Shown: positions 8,067 through 16,395 of the stretch, piece by piece
Layout: each line of letters starts with the position of its first letter
Position numbering within the stretch: the first letter of the stretch is position 1
From: Candidatus Copromonas faecavium (nom. illeg.)
GTDB lineage: Bacteria > Bacillota > Clostridia > Lachnospirales > Lachnospiraceae
Length of the DNA: 39,385 nt
Direction of reading: 5' to 3'
Assembly (NCBI GenBank): GCA_018712915.1
Contig: DVGC01000003.1
Span: 1-39,385, forward strand
Made by a program: the position numbers and the translations under genes
Notes under the pieces: generated by a model
What the model saw: the letters and a program-made list of their open reading frames with translations, nothing else
What the model was told of the DNA's origin: nothing
Databases searched by the model: none

Positions 8067-9047
8067 CTATACGTATCCGTAAATTCCCCGCACGGAAACT
8101 TCTCCCGAAATAATTTCTTCCCTGGTACCGTCGGCACGTGTCACCAAAAGGCTTCCCTCCCGGTTAATTCCATCCGCCATGGCACGGTATTCTCCCTGGG
8201 GAGCCAGAACGCATACCTCTTTTCCCCGGTTGACCAGGTATTGATTATATTCTTCCATCAGCCCGGACATATCCCCGGTTTCCAGAAAAATATCATAATT
8301 TTTCTCAAAGGCCTCCATGATGGCGGCAATCAGGCCGCTTCTTTTCCAGATTTTTCCCGACTCCAGATACAAAGAAGCTGCCGTTTCTTTTATTTCATCC
8401 GGAAATTCTGTCTGATTCACATTGATTCCGATTCCCGGAACCACATATTGAATCTCCATCAGCTCGGTACTCATCTCCGTCAAAATTCCGCAGATTTTCT
8501 TCCCGTTAAGCACCAGGTCATTGGGCCATTTGATCCCTGCCAGAAGCCCTGTCTCCTTTTCGATTCCCTCCCGCACCGAAAGAGCTGCCACCAGTGTCAG
8601 CATGGATGCGGACGCAGGGCTGATTTTGGGACGCAGAACCAGGCTCATCCAGATTCCCACACCGGAAGGCGATGTCCAGCCCCTCCCTCTGCGGCCTCTT
8701 CCGCCGTTCTGCCGGTCGGCCACCACCAGGGTTCCATGAGGAGCTTTCTGCTCTGCCAGGCGTCTGGCCTGAATATTGGTGGAATCCGTCTCATCGAAAT
8801 ATACCACCTGTCTGCCTGCCCACTCCGTATGGATGGAGCTCATGATTTCTTCGGCGGACAGAACATCGGCAGACCCCTTTAACGCATATCCCCGGTTTCT
8901 CACCGCCTCAATCTCATATCCCTCCTCCTTCAGCTGATTCATCACCTTCCAGACAGCGGTCCGGGAAACCCCGAACCGCCTGCATAATTCCTGACCGGAA
9001 ACATATCCGTCCGTTTCCTTTAACAGCTTAAGGATTTCTCCTTTCAT
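8067..9047 (-). CDS. birA: BirA bifunctional biotin-protein ligase / biotin operon repressor
   Basis: A 326-residue class II biotin ligase. Residues ~1-60 form a winged helix (SGQELCRRFGVSRTAVWKVM) for DNA binding. The central catalytic domain has the GRGRRGRGW loop that binds biotinyl-AMP and KWPNDLVLNGKKICGILTE. The C-terminal SH3-like domain (~275-326) completes the fold. It attaches biotin to acetyl-CoA carboxylase and other carboxylases and can repress biotin genes. GGAGG lies 6 bases before the ATG and overlaps the stop of the small membrane protein gene upstream; mutY follows within 5 bases. No biotin synthesis or transport gene is in the window. Confidence 0.95.
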   Translation of the reverse strand: MKGEILKLLKETDGYVSGQELCRRFGVSRTAVWKVMNQLKEEGYEIEAVRNRGYALKGSADVLSAEEIMSSIHTEWAGRQVVYFDETDSTNIQARRLAEQKAPHGTLVVADRQNGGRGRRGRGWTSPSGVGIWMSLVLRPKISPASASMLTLVAALSVREGIEKETGLLAGIKWPNDLVLNGKKICGILTEMSTELMEIQYVVPGIGINVNQTEFPDEIKETAASLYLESGKIWKRSGLIAAIMEAFEKNYDIFLETGDMSGLMEEYNQYLVNRGKEVCVLAPQGEYRAMADGINREGSLLVTRADGTREEIISGEVSVRGIYGYV

Positions 9048-9050
9048 TCC

Positions 9051-9359
9051 TTACCTCCACCAGATACTGATTGCGCTGATGATAAAAAGAACAAACAGCG
9101 CGGCCCCGAAACTCATCTGAAGCACTGCTCCGGTCCGTCTTTTTCTGTCGCGCCTGTTTCCTCCAAACCTACTTCGTCCGGCAGCCAGGTTTAAAACTGC
9201 TGCCAGGAAAAAAATAACCGGGAAACATATCATGTTTCGTTCCGGGTTCAGAAAAGAAAACACCGCCATCAGCACCACGGCAATCCCTACCGCAATATGG
9301 AGCAAATCCAGAGCTGCCGATTCGCTTCTGACCTTTCTTCTTCTCTCATTGACCGCCAT
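9051..9359 (-). CDS. Small membrane protein of unknown function
   Basis: A 102-residue protein with a basic N-terminus (NERRRKVR) and three predicted membrane segments: about residues 18-36, 44-60 and 80-99. A positively charged loop (SRFGGNRRDRKRR) separates helices two and three and should lie in the cytoplasm. I do not recognise a characterised family. AGGAG stands about 10 bases before the ATG, and the gene ends inside the ribosome-binding site of birA, so it is the first gene of the birA-mutY-kinase unit. Conservation of this position in relatives would be the best clue to function. Confidence 0.75.
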   Translation of the reverse strand: MAVNERRRKVRSESAALDLLHIAVGIAVVLMAVFSFLNPERNMICFPVIFFLAAVLNLAAGRSRFGGNRRDRKRRTGAVLQMSFGAALFVLFIISAISIWWR

Positions 9360-9393
9360 GGGCCCACACTCCTCATCATGCTCTGAAAGCCGT

Positions 9394-9436
9394 TACGCCG
9401 GCGCATTCCTCCGCTCCCTGCGAATCCACCGGCGTA
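9394..9436. other. Inverted repeat in the SPFH gene to small membrane gene intergenic region
   Basis: TACGCCGG (9394-9401) and CCGGCGTA (9429-9436) form an 8-bp perfect stem, extendable with outer GC pairs, in the 106-base gap between two minus-strand genes. There is no clear T-tract on the minus strand, so it may be a weak terminator, a processing site or a folded leader. Confidence 0.45.
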
Positions 9437-9465
9437 TCAGCCCTTTTCCTCTTATTTCTGTTTGT

Positions 9466-10413
9466 CTATGATTTCTGTTCGTCTACAATTTCTGCCATGC
9501 TCTTTACCAGGCCGGCAATCGACTGAATTTCTGACGGAATAATAATTTTGGTTGCCTTTCCGTCCGCTGCCTTGGCAAATGCCTCCAGGCTCTTAATCTG
9601 AAGGACAGCGCTGTCCGCTCCGGCCTCCTTAATCATCCGGATACCGTCTGCGTTAGCCTGCTGCACCTTTAAAATTGCCTCAGCCTGACCTTCCGCCTCA
9701 CGAATCTGCCGTTCCTTTTCCGCCTCGGCATGAAGAATTGCTGTCTGTTTATCCGCCTCGGCATCCAGAATTGCCGACTGCTTCTTACCTTCCGCCACAA
9801 GAATAATGGATTTTTTCTCGCCCTCTGCGCGGAGAATTGCCTCCCGGCGTTCCCGCTCCGCCTTCATCTGTTTTTCCATGGCATCCTGAATGGCGGCCGG
9901 CGGAATAATATTTTTCAGTTCCACCCGGTTGACCTTAATTCCCCAGGGATCGGTTGCCACATCCAGCGCCGCCCGCATTTTTGTATTAATGGTCTCACGG
10001 GAGGTCAGGGTCTGATCCAGTTCCAAATCACCGATAATATTTCTTAACGTCGTGGCCGTCAGGTTTTCAATGGCCATGATGGGATTTTCCACCCCATAGG
10101 TATAAAGCTTCGGATCTGTAATCTGGAAAAAGACCACTGTATCAATTTTCATCGTAACATTATCCTTGGTGATCACCGGCTGGGGCGGGAAATCCACCAC
10201 CTGTTCCTTTAAAATCACCTTCTTGGCCACCCGGTCAATAAAAGGAGTCTTAAAATGAACGCCCACATGCCAGGTATCCAGATAGGCGCCCAGTCGCTCA
10301 ACCACCATGGCCTGAGCCTGGGGAACAATCTTGACACAGGAAACAAAAACCAGCAGAATCACCAAAAGCAGCAGTACAACTCCTAAAAAGCCAAAGCCCA
10401 ATTCAAAATTCAT
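9466..10413 (-). CDS. SPFH/Band 7 family membrane-anchored protein (stomatin/QmcA-like)
   Basis: A 315-residue stomatin/prohibitin homologue. One N-terminal membrane segment (~residues 7-28) is followed by the SPFH domain (QAMVVERLGAYLDTWHVG onwards). The domain continues through the EKQMKAERERREAILRAEGEK segment into an Ala/Glu-rich coiled coil with repeated AEADKQ/AEAEKE-type units (~180-255). Such proteins form cage-like oligomers on the membrane and organise microdomains or guard proteases. Its start overlaps the end of the NfeD gene; the SPFH-NfeD pair is a well-known partnership. It is the last member of the nadE-trmH-nfeD-SPFH unit. Confidence 0.94.
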   Translation of the reverse strand: MNFELGFGFLGVVLLLLVILLVFVSCVKIVPQAQAMVVERLGAYLDTWHVGVHFKTPFIDRVAKKVILKEQVVDFPPQPVITKDNVTMKIDTVVFFQITDPKLYTYGVENPIMAIENLTATTLRNIIGDLELDQTLTSRETINTKMRAALDVATDPWGIKVNRVELKNIIPPAAIQDAMEKQMKAERERREAILRAEGEKKSIILVAEGKKQSAILDAEADKQTAILHAEAEKERQIREAEGQAEAILKVQQANADGIRMIKEAGADSAVLQIKSLEAFAKAADGKATKIIIPSEIQSIAGLVKSMAEIVDEQKS

Positions 10414-10414
10414 A

Positions 10415-10855
10415 CTATTTTTCCTCCATCACCTGCTCAACTATCAGTTTCACACCCCGGATTTCCCGAATGACCACCGGCTGTCCTGCCGGAATCACCG
10501 TATCATCAGAAACAGCCCGGGCTGTCCATTCCTGCCCATTGACCACCACCGCGCCCACAGACATGGCATTGTTGATCTCGGCAGTCACCCTGCCGCGTTT
10601 TCCAATCAGTCCTTCCACGTTTGTTTTTTCCGTATCACGGTTCACAAACCTTGTAACAAAGGGCTTGGTGAAAATAAGAAGCAGAAACGATACCAGAAGA
10701 AACAGCACCAGCTGAACCTGAACCGGCAGCCCAAAAAGAGCAGCCAGAAAAGCAGCCAGCGATCCACCGGCAAACCAGATGGTCGTAAGCGCCATGGTTC
10801 CGGCCTCAATTCCGATAAAAATCACAAACGCCACAAGCCAGCCAATCATTGCCAT
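10415..10855 (-). CDS. NfeD family membrane protein
   Basis: A 146-residue short-form NfeD. The N-terminal half has two to three hydrophobic segments (about residues 4-22, 25-45 and 48-68). The C-terminal half is the OB-fold domain, with GLIGKRGRVTAEI and the VNGQEWTARAVSDDTVIPAGQPVVI segment. The ATG at 10855 has AGGAG 8 bases upstream and sits 5 bases after the methyltransferase stop; an earlier frame opening would overlap that gene and add an Arg/Gly tail. The SPFH gene follows directly, so the two products very likely act together in the membrane. No protease domain is fused, unlike the long NfeD forms. Confidence 0.9.
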   Translation of the reverse strand: MAMIGWLVAFVIFIGIEAGTMALTTIWFAGGSLAAFLAALFGLPVQVQLVLFLLVSFLLLIFTKPFVTRFVNRDTEKTNVEGLIGKRGRVTAEINNAMSVGAVVVNGQEWTARAVSDDTVIPAGQPVVIREIRGVKLIVEQVMEEK

Positions 10856-10859
10856 AGAT

Positions 10860-11648
10860 TCAACTCCTCTTCCTCCTCTGCCTGGCAGTCTCAAACATCA
10901 GTACAGAGGCTGCCACAGCCGCGTTTAAAGACTCTACCTGTCCGGCCATGGGAATCTTGATCCTGGCATCCGCCAGCGCTCCGATTTCCTCACTCAGTCC
11001 ATTTCCCTCGTTGCCGATCAGAAATCCCAGCGCCCCCGTACAGTCTTCCTCATCGTACACCACGGCTCCCTCCAGGTGAGCCGCCAGAATCTTTACATGG
11101 TTCTTTTTCAGAAAGCGCACCGTTTCTCCCAAATTTTCCGCATACAGGAAAGGAATGCGGAACAGGGATCCCATGGTGGAGCGGATCACCTTGGGATTAT
11201 AGATATCCACCGTATCCCGGCTCATAATGACACCGGTGATTCCGGCTCCTTCCCCAGCGCGAACAATGGTTCCCAGATTTCCCGGATCCTGAAGATTTTC
11301 CAGAAGCATCAGAAAAGGTGTTTGCCCTCCGGCAAGCATTTCCTCAAGGGTATACTCCCTTTTTTTTACCAAAGCCAGGATTCCCTGAGGCGTTTTTGTA
11401 TCTGACATAGTAGAGAAAACAGAATCCGACACGATTTCAAAGGAAGGAAGCCGGCCAAGAACCGAACTGTGTTCCGGATGTTTCAGAAAACTTTCTGAAA
11501 CATAAACCTGCTCGATCCTCTCTTTCGGAAGCTCTGCCGCCATCCGGATTCCTTCTACGGCAAAAAGTCCTGATTCATTTCTTGCTTTTGCCTTTTTCTT
11601 TAATTCTATGACCGTGCGAATCTGCTGGTTCTTCGTACTGGTGATCAT
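10860..11648 (-). CDS. TrmH/SpoU family RNA 2'-O-methyltransferase
   Basis: A 262-residue SPOUT methyltransferase that transfers a methyl group from S-adenosylmethionine to a ribose of rRNA or tRNA. An N-terminal substrate-binding domain (SpoU_sub_bind; NESGLFAVEGIRM near residues 22-36) precedes the trefoil-knot domain. The knot motifs are visible: ENLQDPGNLGTIVRAGEGAG, IGNEGNGLS, and IPMAGQVESLNAAVAASVLMFE near the C-terminus. The start overlaps the nadE stop by four bases (ATGA), indicating coupling. The target nucleotide cannot be read from sequence; RlmB-, TrmH- and YsgA-like forms share these motifs. Confidence 0.93.
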   Translation of the reverse strand: MITSTKNQQIRTVIELKKKAKARNESGLFAVEGIRMAAELPKERIEQVYVSESFLKHPEHSSVLGRLPSFEIVSDSVFSTMSDTKTPQGILALVKKREYTLEEMLAGGQTPFLMLLENLQDPGNLGTIVRAGEGAGITGVIMSRDTVDIYNPKVIRSTMGSLFRIPFLYAENLGETVRFLKKNHVKILAAHLEGAVVYDEEDCTGALGFLIGNEGNGLSEEIGALADARIKIPMAGQVESLNAAVAASVLMFETARQRRKRS

Positions 11649-13576
11649 GAAGCCTCCCCTGATTTCAGCTTCTCAATCTCCTTTAACCAGATGGAAGCAC
11701 AGGCATCGCTGGGCATTCTTAAATCCCCTCTGGGAGATACGGCAACCGAACCCACCTTGGGACCATCCGGCAGACAGGAACGCTTAAACTGCTGGGAGAA
11801 GAACCGCCGGTAGAAAGTTTCCAGCCAGCGAAGGATCACCCCGTCCTCATAAACGCCCTGGAACGCAATCCGGGCCAGCCGGTAAATCTTTGCCGGACAA
11901 AAACCGAACCGAAGTACATAATATAAGAAGAAATCATGAAGCTCATAGGGCCCCACCAGATCCTCAGTTTTCTGTGAAATCTTCCCATCTTCCGGCGGAA
12001 GAAGCTCCGGGCTCACCGGCGTATCCAAAATATCAGAAAGCACCTCAGAAAGCGCTTTGTCCTCGCAGGTATCGGCAAAATACCGCACCAGATGGCGCAC
12101 CAGCGTCTTGGGCACCGAGGCATTGACGCCGTACATGGACATGTGGTCACCATTATAGGTCGCCCATCCAAGAGCCAGCTCCGACATATCCCCGGTTCCG
12201 ATTACCAGTGCATTTGTCTCATTGGCCAGATCCATCAATACCTGTGTTCTCTCTCTTGCCTGGGAATTTTCATATGTTACATCGCGTTTATCCGGATCAT
12301 GGCCGATATCTTTAAAGTGTCCCGAAACCGCCTCTTTAATATTCACTTCCTGCAAAGTTGTTCCCAGACGTTCCGCCAGGCTGCAGGCATTGGTATAGGT
12401 CCGGTCCGTTGTTCCAAAGCAGGGCATGGTCACTGTCAGAATCTGTTTTCTCGGAATCTTTAACATATCAAAGGCCCGTGCCGTCACCAGCAGCGCCAGC
12501 GTTGAATCCAGTCCTCCGGAAATTCCCACCACCGCATGTTCACAGTTTGTATGTGCCAGACGTTTTTTCAGCCCCAGAGCCTGAATCGTCAGGATCTCTT
12601 CGCAGCGCTCTGCCCTCTCCTTATCGTCGGAAGGAACAAACGGTGCCGGATCCACGGAACGCTCCAGCGTCAAATCTTCCATATCCAGTTCAAAATCCAT
12701 ATAATCGTAAGCGTCCTTCGGATTCACGATCTGACAGGTGGTCATCCTGCGCCGTTCGCTGACAAGACGCTCCAAATCGATGTCTGCATAAACCACTCCA
12801 TGTTCAAACCGTTCCGTCGAAGCAAGAATCGTTCCGTTTTCTGCAATGATATTGTGGCCGCCAAACACCAGATCCTGGGTAGACTCCCCTTCTCCTGCAT
12901 TGGCATACACGTAAGCGCAGACCAGTCTGGCTGACTGTCCCTCAATCAAATCTCTGCGGTATGCATGCTTTCCTGTGGCTTCATCGCTGGCCGAGCAGTT
13001 GGCAATTACGGTCGCTCCCGCCATGGCATGGGAAATGCTGGGCGGATTCATCACCCAGACGTCCTCGCAGACCTCTGCCGCTGCCACAAGCTCCGGAATA
13101 TTGGCACAGCGGAATAAGATATTGCTGCCAAAAGGAACAAACCGTCCTCTCCATTCCACCGCTTCCGGTTCTGCGGGGCCCGGGGTAAAGTGACGCAGCT
13201 CATAAAACTCTGAATAATTGGGCAGATTTCTCTTGGGCACCAGGCCAAGAAGCTCACCGTTTTGAATCACAGCCGCCACGTTATAAAGCTTTCCGTCCTT
13301 CTGCCAGGGCAGGCCGATAAAAATCAGCATGTCCATTCCCTTTGTCCCGTCAATTAACGTCTCCAGCTCCTGTCTGGCGCTTCTTAACAGGCTGTCCTGC
13401 AGGAACAGATCTCCGCAGGTATAGGCAGTCAGGCAAAGCTCAGGGAACACCATCAACTTGGCGCCCTTTGCTTTTCCTTCCTCAATCATTCTCCAGATTT
13501 GTTTCCGGTTCCAGGAAGGATCCGCCACCTTTATGGAAGGTGTGGCCGCAGCCACACGGATAAAACCGTCTCTCAT
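11645..13576 (-). CDS. nadE: Glutamine-dependent NAD+ synthetase NadE
   Basis: A 643-residue two-domain enzyme that makes NAD+ from nicotinate adenine dinucleotide using glutamine. The N-terminal nitrilase-type glutaminase has its Glu-Lys-Cys triad in FPELCLTAY, VPKRNLPNY and AAEVCEDVWV. The C-terminal synthetase has the PP-loop GISGGLDSTLALLV and the IGTGDMSELALGWATYNGDH segment. Full length is typical of glutamine-dependent forms. AAAGGAG precedes the ATG. It is the first gene of the nadE-trmH-nfeD-SPFH unit; a TATAAT (13712-13707, minus) with an extended TG lies about 130 bases upstream but lacks a convincing -35 box. Confidence 0.96.
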   Translation of the reverse strand: MRDGFIRVAAATPSIKVADPSWNRKQIWRMIEEGKAKGAKLMVFPELCLTAYTCGDLFLQDSLLRSARQELETLIDGTKGMDMLIFIGLPWQKDGKLYNVAAVIQNGELLGLVPKRNLPNYSEFYELRHFTPGPAEPEAVEWRGRFVPFGSNILFRCANIPELVAAAEVCEDVWVMNPPSISHAMAGATVIANCSASDEATGKHAYRRDLIEGQSARLVCAYVYANAGEGESTQDLVFGGHNIIAENGTILASTERFEHGVVYADIDLERLVSERRRMTTCQIVNPKDAYDYMDFELDMEDLTLERSVDPAPFVPSDDKERAERCEEILTIQALGLKKRLAHTNCEHAVVGISGGLDSTLALLVTARAFDMLKIPRKQILTVTMPCFGTTDRTYTNACSLAERLGTTLQEVNIKEAVSGHFKDIGHDPDKRDVTYENSQARERTQVLMDLANETNALVIGTGDMSELALGWATYNGDHMSMYGVNASVPKTLVRHLVRYFADTCEDKALSEVLSDILDTPVSPELLPPEDGKISQKTEDLVGPYELHDFFLYYVLRFGFCPAKIYRLARIAFQGVYEDGVILRWLETFYRRFFSQQFKRSCLPDGPKVGSVAVSPRGDLRMPSDACASIWLKEIEKLKSGEAS

Positions 13577-13782
13577 CGATATTCTCCTTTATTTGTCAAA
13601 TATTTTACAGTGCCATTCTTCCGGGAATAATTCCCTTTTGCCATGAAGCAGAACATGAATCCGTTCTTATCCATCTCCAGAACAGGGCGTGCATGTCCTT
13701 GATATTATTATACACATTTTTGAGAAAAAGGGAAGATGAGAAAAGCAGGGACTGAATGCTCATTGGCTTTTCGGAACCCGGC

Positions 13783-13812
13783 GTATGAAATACCAGCCTT
13801 TCGGGCATGCTA
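13783..13812 (+). promoter_or_regulatory. Sigma-G-like forespore promoter of the germination gene
   Basis: GTATG (13783-13787) and CATGCTA (13806-13812) are 18 bases apart, close to the sigma-G pattern gHATr-N17/18-CATWHTA (one departure, G at the fourth -10 base). The predicted start would be about 27 bases before the ATG at 13846. Forespore expression fits the gene product. Confidence 0.5.
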
Positions 13813-13845
13813 ATTTCAACCGTTTGAGAGAAAGGATCCCAGTTT

Positions 13846-15255
13846 ATGAAAATTTCATCAAATATACAGGAAAACATTGCCTATTTTCATCAGCTTCTTG
13901 ATGTGGAAAAAAACTTCGACGTCGTCTATCATTCTCTGGAGATCGGCGGCCGGCAGGCCTGTCTTTATTTCGTAGACGGCTTTACGAAAGATGAAGTGCT
14001 GCTCCGTCTGATGCAGACCTTCGTCACGGTAAAACCGCAGGACATGCCAGAAAATGCCCATGACTTTTCAAAAAAATATGTAAGCTATGGAGAAACGGGC
14101 CTGGAAACGGAAGATTCTCCCATTGTTATCCAGCTTCTTTCCGGTCTCTCCTGCCTTTTTGTCGACGGCTATGATCAATGCATTACCATCGACTGCCGCA
14201 CCTATCCGGCAAGAGGAGTTGCGGAACCGGATAAAGATAAGGTGCTGCGCGGCTCAAGAGACGGCTTTGTGGAAACTCTGATTTTCAATACAGCCTTAAT
14301 CCGCCGCCGGATCCGGGACGTGGCCTTTACGGTGGAAATCATGGAGACAGGAGAAAGCTCCCATACGGACATTGCCATTTGTTATATGAAAGGACGGGTA
14401 GATGAAGAGCTTCTGAAAAAAATTCAGACACGGATCCGGACCCTGAAGGTGGATGCTCTGACCATGAACCAGGAAAGCCTGGCCGAGTGCCTATTTCCCC
14501 ATAAATGGTTCAATCCGTTCCCCAAATTCCGTTTCTCAGAACGGCCCGATACGGCGGCGGCCTCCATTCTGGAAGGCAGTATCGTGATTCTGGTGGATAA
14601 CTCTCCCGCCTGCATGATTCTTCCATCTTCCGTTTTTGACATCATTGAGGAAGCTGACGACTATTATTTCCCGCCCATTACGGGAACTTATCTGAGGCTT
14701 TCCAGAATGACTGTATCTCTGCTGACTCTGCTTTTAACGCCTGTCTGGCTTCTTTTCATGCAGAATCCCGCCTGGATTCCGGACTGGCTGGCGTTCATCC
14801 GGCTGTCGGACGAAATTTATGTGCCCATTATTTATCAGCTTCTGATACTGGAATTTGCCATCGACGGCCTGCGGCTGGCAGCGGTCAACACTCCCAGCAT
14901 GCTGACCACACCCTTAAGCGTCATTGCCGGTATTGTCCTGGGTGAATACTCGGTACAGTCCGGCTGGTTCAACTCGGAAACCATGCTCTATATGGCCTTC
15001 GTCACCATTGCCAACTATTCCCAGGCCAGCTTTGAACTGGGCTATGCGTTAAAATTCATGCGGGTGATCCTGCTGCTTTTGACATCCCTGTTCAATCTCT
15101 GGGGATTTCTCGCAGGCCTTCTCTTTACTGTCTGCGCCATTGTCTTCAATAAAACCATTGCCGGAAAAAGCTATATTTATCCGCTGATTCCCTTCTCCTG
15201 GAGTGAATGCAAAAAGCGGTTTCTTCGCGGGCGGCTTCCCCACACCAGGGTCTAG
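13846..15255 (+). CDS. GerA-family spore germination protein, SpoVAF-like
   Basis: A 469-residue GerA A-subunit-type protein. Residues ~1-215 are the soluble N-terminal domains, including VDGFTKDE and IDCRTYPARGV. Then come PKFRFSERPDTAAASILEG, IVDN-type SPACMILPSS and four to five membrane segments between ~285 and 450 (SVNTP-like AAVNTPSML, SGWFNSETMLYMAF). The overall pattern reads as SpoVAF/GerA. Full GerA receptors need B and C subunits, absent here, so a SpoVAF-like accessory role in the spore inner membrane is more likely than a complete receptor. AAAGGA lies 9 bases before the ATG, behind a sigma-G-like promoter. It is the only clear sporulation gene in the window, and shows the organism forms endospores or descends from a spore former. 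Confidence 0.9.
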   Translation: MKISSNIQENIAYFHQLLDVEKNFDVVYHSLEIGGRQACLYFVDGFTKDEVLLRLMQTFVTVKPQDMPENAHDFSKKYVSYGETGLETEDSPIVIQLLSGLSCLFVDGYDQCITIDCRTYPARGVAEPDKDKVLRGSRDGFVETLIFNTALIRRRIRDVAFTVEIMETGESSHTDIAICYMKGRVDEELLKKIQTRIRTLKVDALTMNQESLAECLFPHKWFNPFPKFRFSERPDTAAASILEGSIVILVDNSPACMILPSSVFDIIEEADDYYFPPITGTYLRLSRMTVSLLTLLLTPVWLLFMQNPAWIPDWLAFIRLSDEIYVPIIYQLLILEFAIDGLRLAAVNTPSMLTTPLSVIAGIVLGEYSVQSGWFNSETMLYMAFVTIANYSQASFELGYALKFMRVILLLLTSLFNLWGFLAGLLFTVCAIVFNKTIAGKSYIYPLIPFSWSECKKRFLRGRLPHTRV

Positions 15256-15261
15256 CCGCCC
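15229..15261 (+). other. GC-rich hairpin spanning the stop codon of the germination gene
   Basis: GGGCGGCT (15229-15236) pairs perfectly with AGCCGCCC (15254-15261) across an 17-base loop that includes the end of the reading frame. No T-tract follows, so it may act as a weak terminator or mRNA stabiliser. Confidence 0.45.
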
Positions 15262-15338
15262 GGTATCAAGCTCAGCTTTCAAATATAATTTCAAATGCAG
15301 CGGCCTCAGAATGCCTTAAAGCGGCAGATTCCTCTCCG

Positions 15339-15367
15339 TTGAAAATGCGGTTCCATTATGCTACACT
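15339..15367 (+). promoter_or_regulatory. Sigma-A promoter of the creatininase-family gene
   Basis: TTGAAA (15339-15344), 17-base spacer, TACACT (15362-15367), about 65 bases before the ATG at 15435. It lies in the 179-base gap after the germination gene and supports separate expression. Confidence 0.6.
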
Positions 15368-15434
15368 ATCCATAAGATATCCGGATTCATATTCTTTGCC
15401 CCTCATCATATCAGCCGGAAAAAGGAGGAATCTT

Positions 15435-16193
15435 ATGTTTTTGGAAGAAATGTCCTGGAAGCAGGCCGAGGAATACTTCAAAACCCGCGATTTGGTTATT
15501 ATCCCTGTGGGAAGTACCGAAAACCATGGAGCTCAGCTGGCCCTTGGAACAGATTTTCTCATTCCCAGGAATCTCTGTGAGCGGATGGACTCCCGGCTTA
15601 ACTGCCTGGTTGCGCCAACCATTCCTTACGGTGTGGCCGATCAGCATACCCATTTTCCCGGTACCATCACCATTGGCTATGACGGCCTTTACGATCTGAT
15701 TGCCAGGATTTCCGATCAGCTTTACGGTCACGGAATCCGCCATTTCGTTTTCTTAAACGGCCATGGAGGAAATACGCCCGTACTGCAGAGAATCTGCATG
15801 GAGCTGGATGACCGCGGCGCCGTCGGCTGCGTCCTGGACTGGTGGAGTCTGGCCGGGGAACTGAATCCCGCCTGGAAGGGCGGACACGGCGGAGGAGAAG
15901 AAACAGCCGCCATGATGGCCATTGACCCCAAATACGTCCACATGGACTGTTTCCTCCCATTTGAACCGAAACACCTGACGGACTCCCTTCCCTATGCAGG
16001 CGCCGTCAACGTCAGCTTCCGCGGCGTTTCCATTCCCGTTCCCAGACATGTGGACCGGTACTGTGAAAGCGGATGGTACGGGCCGGATTCTCCCCAGTCT
16101 GCCACCAGGGAATGGGGCGAGGAAATGCTGACTGCGGTGGCTGATTTCTTCGTGGATTTCATCCGGGAGTTTGAGAAGGTGCCGCTGCCGTAA
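15435..16193 (+). CDS. Creatininase family metal-dependent amidohydrolase
   Basis: A 252-residue creatininase-fold protein. The family metal ligands are visible: PVGSTENHGAQLALGTD near residues 24-40 (E, H and D), NGHGGN in the middle, and the glutamate in GHGGGEETAAMM. Homologues hydrolyse creatinine, formamidopyrimidines or peptide-like substrates (MftE), so the substrate here is open. The ATG at 15435 has AAAGGAGGAA directly upstream; the frame is open further back to 15207, but that part overlaps the germination gene and shows no family similarity. It has its own promoter and ends before a bidirectional terminator. Confidence 0.9.
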   Translation: MFLEEMSWKQAEEYFKTRDLVIIPVGSTENHGAQLALGTDFLIPRNLCERMDSRLNCLVAPTIPYGVADQHTHFPGTITIGYDGLYDLIARISDQLYGHGIRHFVFLNGHGGNTPVLQRICMELDDRGAVGCVLDWWSLAGELNPAWKGGHGGGEETAAMMAIDPKYVHMDCFLPFEPKHLTDSLPYAGAVNVSFRGVSIPVPRHVDRYCESGWYGPDSPQSATREWGEEMLTAVADFFVDFIREFEKVPLP

Positions 16194-16321
16194 TGATTGT
16201 CAGGAATGCTGACGGGACTTCCGTCACAGAGTCATAGGATGCCCGGCATGAATGAAACATTTCAAATATATCAATGATATAGGAAAATACAGTGAAAACA
16301 TAATAGAAATGAAAACAAAAA

Positions 16322-16381
16322 CACAGGCAGGACGCCGGACATCCCATTTGGGGAATATCACCGCATCTGCCTGTGCTTTTT
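16322..16381. terminator. Bidirectional terminator between creatininase and amidase genes
   Basis: CACAGGCAG (16322-16330) pairs with CTGCCTGTG (16367-16375). CTTTTT follows on the plus strand, and an A-rich tract precedes the stem (T-rich on the minus strand), so it can end both convergent transcripts. Confidence 0.75.
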
Positions 16382-16395
16382 CATAAAACTCTTTC

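Noticed and set aside
8063..8137. N-terminal extension of MutY to 8137
   Set aside because: It would overlap birA by 71 bases and adds residues without family similarity.
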